Positions 6,010 to 10,882 of a stretch of 13,172 nt of DNA are shown here, piece after piece. This DNA is from JBLHKE01 sp047619485. Lineage in GTDB: Bacteria > Verrucomicrobiota > Verrucomicrobiia > Verrucomicrobiales > DEV007. The stretch is taken from assembly GCA_047619485.1 (NCBI GenBank), contig JBLHKE010000138.1:1-13172 (forward strand), read 5' to 3'. Position numbers and translations under genes: made by a program. The first letter of the stretch is position 1; every line of letters begins with the position of its first letter. The notes under the pieces are model-generated. The model made no database searches. It worked only from the letters and a program-made list of their open reading frames with translations, and had not been told where the DNA came from.

Positions 6010-7593
6010 CTAGTCCTTTTTCAGACCCTTGAGGAAAACGCCTGACTTGGCCGGAGCGTCGTCGTCCACCAGCTCGAAATCGCCGGGCTTCCAGGTCTTG
6101 TCGAACCAGGGCTGGAGTGGGCCGTAGAGACGCAGCAGCACGTTGTAGCTCTTGTCCGGCATTGTCTGGATCCAGTTGCCCTCTTTGCCTTCCGGAGCCT
6201 TGGGTCCGAACCACATGGTGTAGGAACCGTCGGTATTCGCCTTCACGGAAGGGTTGTTGCTGTCGAGGCCGGCCAGTTTCTGATCAGTCTCCAGCATCGA
6301 ACGGTGCTGTCCGGAATAAACCATGAACGACCAGAAGTTATTGACTGGGATCGGAGCGGGCAGCGTGACCGAGTAGGTCTTGCCGCCGTCGAGGTATTCG
6401 CCCGTCGAGTCCTGCGCGGTGAATCCGTAGGCGGAACCGGTGCCCACCTTTGGCGCTGCCATGGCCGGCGTGATACCCGTCGCGAGGTAGTGGAAGAAGA
6501 TGCGGTCATCAAGCACGCGTTCCCCGTTGTCCACGAATTCGGAGCTCAGACCGGCAAACGGTGAGCTCCATTGGCGATCGGGGTAGAAGAACACGCTTTT
6601 CTTTCGCGGCGCGAAGGTCAGGGCGCGGGCGGTGGCGTTGCCGATGGCCACGGCTTCGGTCAGAATCTTTTTCATCCGGGCGTCGGGTTTGAAGGGCTGA
6701 CCCTTCTTGATGCCGATCGAGGCGAACTGTCCGACCAGTTCCGGCGGGAACGAGTCGGCCGGCTCATACTGGATCACGGCGTTCAATTCTTCGTAGAAAT
6801 GAAAGTCGTTCGCGTGGACGGTGTTCATCTGCTTGCCGGACAAGTTGACGAAACGCTGCTTGGGTGGATTCGCCGCTTTTGCTAGCGGATACATGCGGAA
6901 GCCTGCTTTCACGCCGTCCGCCGTAGCCTTCAGATCGCCATCTTTGACGAACGCACGGAAGAACATCATGTTGCGGTAACTTGGCGTGCGTGCGACAAAT
7001 TCCGGAGGGTAACCGTCCGGAATGTCTCCCTTGTAATCACGATGCACAAAGAGGTATTTTCCGCCCTTGCCCTTGTCCGGGCCGGTCGCACCGACGTCCG
7101 TGATCCAACGGAAGTAGGCGTCGTCTACTGGTCCCAATACGCCCGGCGGGATTTCCACGACGACCGGCCCCTCTTTGACATTCACTTCCGCCATGCTGTA
7201 AACAGTGGTCGAGTTGGGGGTCAGATACAGCGAGCGGGCATCCATCAGTTCCTCGAAAATACCCAGATCACCGGACTCGAGTCCGGCCTCCTTGAACCCT
7301 TCGAGCAGGGCGTAGATGGAAGCCGCGGGCATGCCGTTTAGGAAGGCTTCCGTGCCGCGGGCCGTGTCGAGGAAGTCGTAGGCCTTCTTGACGGTCTCTT
7401 TTTTCGGCATGCCGTCGAAGAATTCCAGATCGCCAAGCAACTCGGTCTGGAGCTTGTTCGGCGTCGTGACCGACTCCGGTACCTTGGCTGCATATTTGGG
7501 ATCCGCCGCCAAAGCGGAGGAGAAGATTGTGGACAGCGCGGTGGCTGTGACCACCAGCGTGGACATGGAGCGTTTTGTATTCATATTTTTCAT
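6010..7593 (-). CDS. DUF1254/DUF1214 secreted protein, copy 1
   Basis: This 527-residue protein has a signal peptide, MKNMNTKRSMSTLVVTATAL, with cleavage near ALA-A (29/30); Met4 is an alternative start. DUF1254 motifs are ARGTEAFLNGMPAASIYALL (78-97), YLTPNSTTVYSMAEVNV (123-139) and GPDKGKGGKYLFVHRDYKGD (171-190), then IPDGY. The middle carries ASIGIKKGQPFKPDARMKK. DUF1214 motifs are NNFWSFMVYSGQHRSMLETD (from about 418), GNWIQTMP (about 472) and LLRLYGPLQPWFDKTWKPG (about 486-504). It aligns along the whole length with the next gene. It is the first gene of the minus-strand block and is divergent from the AraC-type regulator, which makes it the most likely direct target. The biochemical function of the family is not settled; a role in handling hydrophobic or sulfated compounds has context support elsewhere but is not shown here. 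Confidence 0.88.
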   Translation of the reverse strand: MKNMNTKRSMSTLVVTATALSTIFSSALAADPKYAAKVPESVTTPNKLQTELLGDLEFFDGMPKKETVKKAYDFLDTARGTEAFLNGMPAASIYALLEGFKEAGLESGDLGIFEELMDARSLYLTPNSTTVYSMAEVNVKEGPVVVEIPPGVLGPVDDAYFRWITDVGATGPDKGKGGKYLFVHRDYKGDIPDGYPPEFVARTPSYRNMMFFRAFVKDGDLKATADGVKAGFRMYPLAKAANPPKQRFVNLSGKQMNTVHANDFHFYEELNAVIQYEPADSFPPELVGQFASIGIKKGQPFKPDARMKKILTEAVAIGNATARALTFAPRKKSVFFYPDRQWSSPFAGLSSEFVDNGERVLDDRIFFHYLATGITPAMAAPKVGTGSAYGFTAQDSTGEYLDGGKTYSVTLPAPIPVNNFWSFMVYSGQHRSMLETDQKLAGLDSNNPSVKANTDGSYTMWFGPKAPEGKEGNWIQTMPDKSYNVLLRLYGPLQPWFDKTWKPGDFELVDDDAPAKSGVFLKGLKKD

Positions 7594-7617
7594 CGTTATC
7601 TTCGTAGTTGGTTCCAG

Positions 7618-7647
7618 TTTAAAAATAATTCGGCTGTTACCTGTCAG
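7618..7647 (-). promoter_or_regulatory. Candidate promoter of the DUF1254 operon
   Basis: On the minus strand CTGACA (7647-7642) and TTTAAA (7623-7618) are spaced by 18 bp. They are five of six and four of six matches to the sigma-70 boxes. The start codon follows at 7593. The 19-bp repeat pair ends 41 bp upstream of the -35 box, a plausible place for an AraC-type activator. Confidence 0.4.
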
Positions 7648-7661
7648 GAAAGGCCGGTGGA

Positions 7662-7676
7662 TGTCCTATAGGGACA
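7662..7676. promoter_or_regulatory. Short inverted repeat TGTCC-N5-GGACA
   Basis: Perfect five-base arms surround TATAG, between the 19-bp repeats and the candidate operon promoter. It could be a site for a dimeric regulator. It is short enough to arise by chance. Confidence 0.25.
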
Positions 7677-7687
7677 ACGAGTTATCT

Positions 7688-7725
7688 TGTGCGAAAATCC
7701 TCATGATGTGCAAGAATCCTCATGA
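7688..7725. promoter_or_regulatory. Tandem 19-bp direct repeat, candidate AraC-type operator
   Basis: TGTGCGAAAATCCTCATGA (7688-7706) is followed with no gap by TGTGCAAGAATCCTCATGA (7707-7725), 17 of 19 bases identical. AraC-family proteins bind two direct-repeat half-sites about two helical turns apart, one per subunit, and a 19-bp period fits roughly. The pair lies in the gap between the regulator and the first DUF1254 gene. A weaker resemblance (GAATCTTCCTGTCA, 7776-7789) overlaps the candidate -35 box of the regulator and could allow self-control. Confidence 0.6.
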
Positions 7726-7782
7726 CAGTTAACGGAATCGCTGACTCTGGCTGATGGAAGCCGATCCAGCAATGGAATCTTC

Positions 7783-7811
7783 CTGTCATTTCACGTCACT
7801 CTAGGTATATT
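7783..7811 (+). promoter_or_regulatory. Candidate promoter of the AraC-family gene
   Basis: CTGTCA (7783-7788), 17 bp, then TATATT (7806-7811): four of six and five of six matches to the sigma-70 boxes with ideal spacing. Transcription would start near 7818, leaving a leader of only about ten bases before ATG 7827. Confidence 0.45.
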
Positions 7812-7826
7812 TTCGGCTCAGTATCC

Positions 7827-8843
7827 ATGAAGTCTATCCCACTCACCCGAACCGCGACGCTGAGTCCGTTTGTTCACTACCTGAGCGAGAGGAACGGATC
7901 TGTGACCGCTGGCCTGGGGGCGGTCGGCATCGATCCGGAAATGCTGGCGGATCCGGAAGGCTTGATACCGCTTAAAAAGGTCAGCGGATTTATCGATCAT
8001 GTGATGCGGATGGATGGGATTGAGGATTTGAGTCTGCGTGTTGGTACCGCAACTCCAGTTTCAAGTCTCGGGCTCTTCGGGAAGGCCATTGAGCAATCGC
8101 TGACCTTGAAAGATATCGTGGAGAAGCTGCAACGGTATGTTCCACTCCTTGATTCCGGGGCGAGGGTTTGGATGGAAGAGAACTCCTTAGATACATTCCG
8201 ACTTTGCCTTCGCCACGATGTGGGAATAGGTCGGGCTCAGGCCGATGCCTACGGCATGACAATGATGATAGATGCTGTTCGCATCGCCTGCGGATCAGAC
8301 TGGCGGCCGGCTCGAGTAGCGCTCGATCTGGAGAGTGGCCGATTAGCCCATCAACACGAAATGCTCTCGGACGCGAAGATCGACGACAAGGTCGACTTTG
8401 CCGCCTTTGAGATCCCGAAGAAGTTTCTCAGGAAAGCGGTCAAGCGGAATCAGGCGCCCGCCGCGGGAGGGGTGTTCTTGGATGAAGCACTGAAGGCAAC
8501 GGCACCCGCGCGTGATTTTGTGGGATCGATCGCTCAGGCGATTTCCGGAATGCTTAACGGAGCCGCACCGACAATTGAAGAAGCTGCTGAGATCGCAGGA
8601 GCCAGCTTACGGACTTTCCAGCGACAGCTTGCCGCGGACGGACTCTCCTACCGTGAGGTTCTCGACCGCGTGCGATTTCAAGGCGCCAACCAGATTTTGG
8701 GGGGCAAGCGGGTCAAGATCTCGGAAATCGCTTTCCGACTCGGCTATTCCGACGAATCGAATTTCATTCGGGCCTTTCGTCGCTGGACCGGGGTTTCACC
8801 CCATGCCTACCGCGAAGAACAGATATCAGCCGCGGGGGGCTAG
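7827..8843 (+). CDS. AraC-family transcriptional regulator (arabinose-binding-like N-domain)
   Basis: This 338-residue DNA-binding protein has an N-terminal region (about 20-205: FVHYLSERNGSVTAGLGAVG, GLFGKAIEQSLTLKDIVEKL, GMTMMIDAVRIACGSDWRPA) typical of the Arabinose_bd-type sensor domain of AraC regulators, often found next to lipid or hydrophobic-substrate genes. The C-terminal HTH_18 part has two helix-turn-helix units: the first near 249-270 (TIEEAAEIAGASLRTFQRQL), the second near 298-328 (ISEIAFRLGYSDESNFIRAF, then RRWTGVSPHAYR), the latter being the family signature. No signal peptide or membrane segment is seen, so it acts in the cytoplasm. It is transcribed away from the DUF1254 genes, and the 19-bp repeats between them are its likely sites. 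The ligand is unknown. Confidence 0.9.
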   Translation: MKSIPLTRTATLSPFVHYLSERNGSVTAGLGAVGIDPEMLADPEGLIPLKKVSGFIDHVMRMDGIEDLSLRVGTATPVSSLGLFGKAIEQSLTLKDIVEKLQRYVPLLDSGARVWMEENSLDTFRLCLRHDVGIGRAQADAYGMTMMIDAVRIACGSDWRPARVALDLESGRLAHQHEMLSDAKIDDKVDFAAFEIPKKFLRKAVKRNQAPAAGGVFLDEALKATAPARDFVGSIAQAISGMLNGAAPTIEEAAEIAGASLRTFQRQLAADGLSYREVLDRVRFQGANQILGGKRVKISEIAFRLGYSDESNFIRAFRRWTGVSPHAYREEQISAAGG

Positions 8844-8901
8844 GACGATCCGCAACAAACAAAGAAAATTGAGCTTTTTTATTTATCACCCAACCCGAAG
8901 T

Positions 8902-9000
8902 GGGCCATGCGGTGATGAAGACGACTAGGATCGGATTCGGTCCAGCCGCGAGTCTGCGGTTCAGGTCAATGCCGGATATGTCGCCGAGCTGGACATCGCG
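8902..9000 (-). pseudogene. Receiver-domain fragment of a response regulator
   Basis: The minus-strand translation from the IS-B edge is RDVQLGDISGIDLNRRLAAG followed by PNPILVVFITA. This matches the core of FixJ/LuxR-type receiver domains (LDVxLPxMSGLELxRRL, then PVIFITA), including the usual phospho-acceptor Asp in DVQL and the Thr of FITA. After FITA the similarity stops (WPTSGWVINKK), and no DNA-binding domain follows. Upstream residues are cut off by IS-B and do not appear on its other side. About 33 residues of a roughly 200-residue protein remain. The fragment is short, so the call rests on the motif pattern only. Confidence 0.5.
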
Positions 9001-9020
9001 TAGTGTCCGAAAACTCGAAT
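9001..9020 (+). repeat. Left terminal inverted repeat of IS-B
   Basis: TAGTGTCCGAAAACTCGAAT. It matches the other end in 17 of 20 positions and the IS-A end in its tip and central AAAACT. Confidence 0.85.
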
Positions 9021-9029
9021 CGCCCGTAT

Positions 9030-10097
9030 TCATGCGGCATCCCGGTAGTAGTAGCGCAGCAGTCCTCCAAGCCGCTCGCGACATTGCACCTCCCCTGCCC
9101 TGTTCAATCCGAACTCCGGCTCGATGATTTTGTTCTCCAGACCCTGGTGGTTCCTCTCGCAGTGGTAGTGCTCGCAAAACTGGTCGACCGCCCGCCTGAG
9201 CGAGCCCTCCCCGATCGGGATTATCCGGCTCAGGCACTCCTCCTTGATCGAGCGGACAAACCTCTCGGCGAACGCGTTCAAATTGGGAGATCGCGGCGGC
9301 AAGCGCACCGAGTTCACTCCGCCACTTTCGAGGATCGACAGGAACTCTTTCGTAAACACGGCCGCACGGTCGTGGATCAGGTACCGGTATCCAATAAGGA
9401 ATCCGCTTGAGCAGTCGGTGAGATTTCGCCCGACCTGCTTCATCCACTCCCCGTCCGGTTCCGGGACGATCCCGGCGATGTTCACCTTCCGGGTCGAGAG
9501 CTTGATTACGAAGAGGACGTGGTAGCGAACGAGCCCGCGCAGCGTCCACACCTCCACGGTGAAGAAGTCCGTAGCACCCATCACGTCCCAGTGCATCTTC
9601 AAGAACTCGGCCCACGTCGTCTTCCTCTCCCGCTCCGGAGCTGGCTCCATTCCCGCCAGTTTCAGGATGTCGGCGATGGTTCCCCTGCCGATGTCATGTC
9701 CCAGATTGGCCAGCGCTCCACGGATCCTCGTATAGCCCCAACCCCGGTTCTCCTCGGCCATCCTGACCACGAGATCTCGAAGCTCATCCTTTGTTGGCGG
9801 GCGACCTACTCTCCGTCGGACGCCGCTCGAATCGTATTCCTTCGCGATGAGCTTGCGGTGCCAGGCCAGCAGGGTCTGCGGCGTGACAAGGTTCACAATT
9901 TCCTTCAACCGACCGAAACGGATCAACTTGGCCTTGCACGCCAGCCGCCGCCTCTGCTCATCCGTGAATTTTGGCCGTCGGCTCCCCTGCTGCTCCTTCA
10001 GTATCCTGATCTCATCCTGAAGGTATTCGATCACGTGCTGCTGCTGGCGGTTCATCCAGCCCGCGAGCGACACCAGGATCAGTTTGAATGCGTCCAT
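9030..10097 (-). CDS. rve-type DDE transposase of IS-B
   Basis: This 355-residue transposase cuts and joins the IS ends. The N-terminal third is a helical DNA-binding region (about 15-100: coiled segment HVIEYLQDEIRILKEQ, then FTDEQRRRLACKAK and VTPQTLLAWHRKLIAKEYD), followed by the HTH_21-like stretch GWGYTRIRGALANLGHDIGR (119-138). The integrase core (about 170-320) has the catalytic triad Asp177 (GATDFF), Asp243 (LIHDRAAVF) and Glu278 (NAFAERFVRSIKEE), with 34 residues between the last two, a standard DD(34)E spacing. It is a single frame, with no sign of the programmed frameshift of many IS3 elements. It belongs to the broad IS3/IS481-like rve group; I cannot fix the family name from sequence alone. 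It appears intact and possibly active. Confidence 0.9.
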   Translation of the reverse strand: MDAFKLILVSLAGWMNRQQQHVIEYLQDEIRILKEQQGSRRPKFTDEQRRRLACKAKLIRFGRLKEIVNLVTPQTLLAWHRKLIAKEYDSSGVRRRVGRPPTKDELRDLVVRMAEENRGWGYTRIRGALANLGHDIGRGTIADILKLAGMEPAPERERKTTWAEFLKMHWDVMGATDFFTVEVWTLRGLVRYHVLFVIKLSTRKVNIAGIVPEPDGEWMKQVGRNLTDCSSGFLIGYRYLIHDRAAVFTKEFLSILESGGVNSVRLPPRSPNLNAFAERFVRSIKEECLSRIIPIGEGSLRRAVDQFCEHYHCERNHQGLENKIIEPEFGLNRAGEVQCRERLGGLLRYYYRDAA

Positions 10098-10190
10098 CTG
10101 TGCATTCTAGCATTATTCGGGTTCCAAAGGCGAAAGGAATCGGGGCTCTGGCCCATCCCTAACGGGCTGATTATCAGACGATCCCGGTGT

Positions 10191-10210
10191 AATCGAATTT
10201 CCGGACACTA
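10191..10210 (-). repeat. Right terminal inverted repeat of IS-B
   Basis: On the minus strand TAGTGTCCGGAAATTCGATT. The transposase start codon lies 93 bp inside it. Confidence 0.85.
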
Positions 10211-10556
10211 CGTGCTCGGGGATGTCGAAATGTTCCGACGCAATGGCCATACCGAGGGTGTTAGCGAGATCGCGGGGCGAGTGCGTGCGCGTCTATTCGA
10301 TCTCTCGACCTTCATGAAGGAGTTGAAGCCGCGGATGACGATTGCCTACAACCATACCCACGGTCGCAAGGGGACGCTCTGGGAAGGGCGATTCAAATGC
10401 ACGCTCGTCCACTACGGCGAGGCGCTGCGCACGGTCGCTGCGTATATCGATCTCAATCCGATTCGTGCAGGCCTAGTCGACAAGCCGGAGGACTATCGCT
10501 GGTGTAGCTACGCAGCCGCAGTTGCACCCCCACCTACCCTCCCGATAGGCGCATGA
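10211..10556 (+). pseudogene. REP-associated tyrosine transposase (RAYT, Y1_Tnp) remnant
   Basis: The frame contains LFDLSTFMKELKPRMTIAYN, HTHGRKGTLWEGRFKCTLVH, EALRTVAAYIDLNPIRAGLV and PEDYRWCSYAAAV, the well-known C-terminal half of TnpA_REP/RAYT single-strand transposases of the HUH Y1 type. The N-terminal half, with the HUH motif (usually like NHFHLL), is missing: the frame meets IS-B at 10210 and nothing like it appears on the far side of IS-B. The C-terminal end is short too, stopping soon after AAAVA with PPPTLPIGA. The remnant cannot be active. It is read on the plus strand, towards the secreted protein gene at 10866. Confidence 0.85.
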
Positions 10557-10882
10557 GGACGCCGGGTCAGAAAAGTAATTCCCTGCAATCGGTGATCGGC
10601 CGTGAATACACGATTCTGTTTTCCACCGACCTGATCAGCTGGGCACCGCTGGCAGGTGCTGAGCTAATTACTGCGGACGAGGTCGACGAGGCTTTCGTGC
10701 ACAGCCCGACGCCAGATTCCCGCGGTTTCTACCGTATCGTGGAGGGCTACACGCCGGCTACACGCCCCCGTAAGCCGCCAGTAATTTTCTTGCTGTGGAG
10801 TCAGGTGCCGGTCAGCCTGATGAAGGCCGTCAATTCGGCGGTCAACAACCAAACAGAAGAGAACCATGACCAATCCACTTAA
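10553..10882 (+). pseudogene. 3' end of a secreted protein gene (sorting/terminal beta domain)
   Basis: The translation from about 10568 includes SLQSVIGREYTILFSTDLIS, WAPLAGAELITADEVDEAF and RGFYRIVEGY. This pattern (GxxYxLxxSTDLxxWxxLxG ... FYRV) is the usual C-terminal beta domain of large secreted proteins in Verrucomicrobiota and Planctomycetota, normally after hundreds of residues and ending near FYRV. Here the upstream part is absent, replaced by the RAYT remnant, and the frame runs on past FYRIVEGY with a tail unlike the family, overlapping the next start by 17 bp. The ATG at 10553 is therefore probably not a true start. It is read as a gene end left by a deletion or insertion; a small expressed protein cannot be excluded. 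Confidence 0.5.

Larger units (their letters stand above)
9001..10210 (-). mobile_element. IS-B, complete 1,210-bp rve-type insertion sequence
   Basis: The element is bounded by 20-bp imperfect inverted repeats (9001-9020 and 10191-10210, 17 of 20 matching) and holds one intact transposase gene covering most of its length. Both edges are flanked by CG, which could be a 2-bp target duplication or part of the repeat, since CG is its own complement. No longer target duplication is seen. The left flank is a receiver-domain fragment and the right flank a REP-associated transposase remnant, so the element sits at a join between two unrelated broken genes. Confidence 0.85.

Noticed and set aside
8871..8915. 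T-rich stretch and TCACC/GGTGA inverted repeat after the AraC gene as a terminator
   Set aside because: The T-run comes before the hairpin on the plus strand and the stem is only five bases with a 20-base loop, so it does not fit an intrinsic terminator on that strand.
8764..9615. Minus-strand frame of 283 codons spanning the IS-B left end and the end of the AraC gene
   Set aside because: Its first part is out of frame with the transposase and its last part is antisense to the AraC-family gene. Only a short central piece (9000-8902) resembles a receiver domain.
9519..10556. Continuous plus-strand frame of 345 codons through IS-B into the RAYT remnant
   Set aside because: The first two thirds are antisense to the intact transposase. 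Only the part after 10211 shows real family similarity, so it is not one gene or a fusion.
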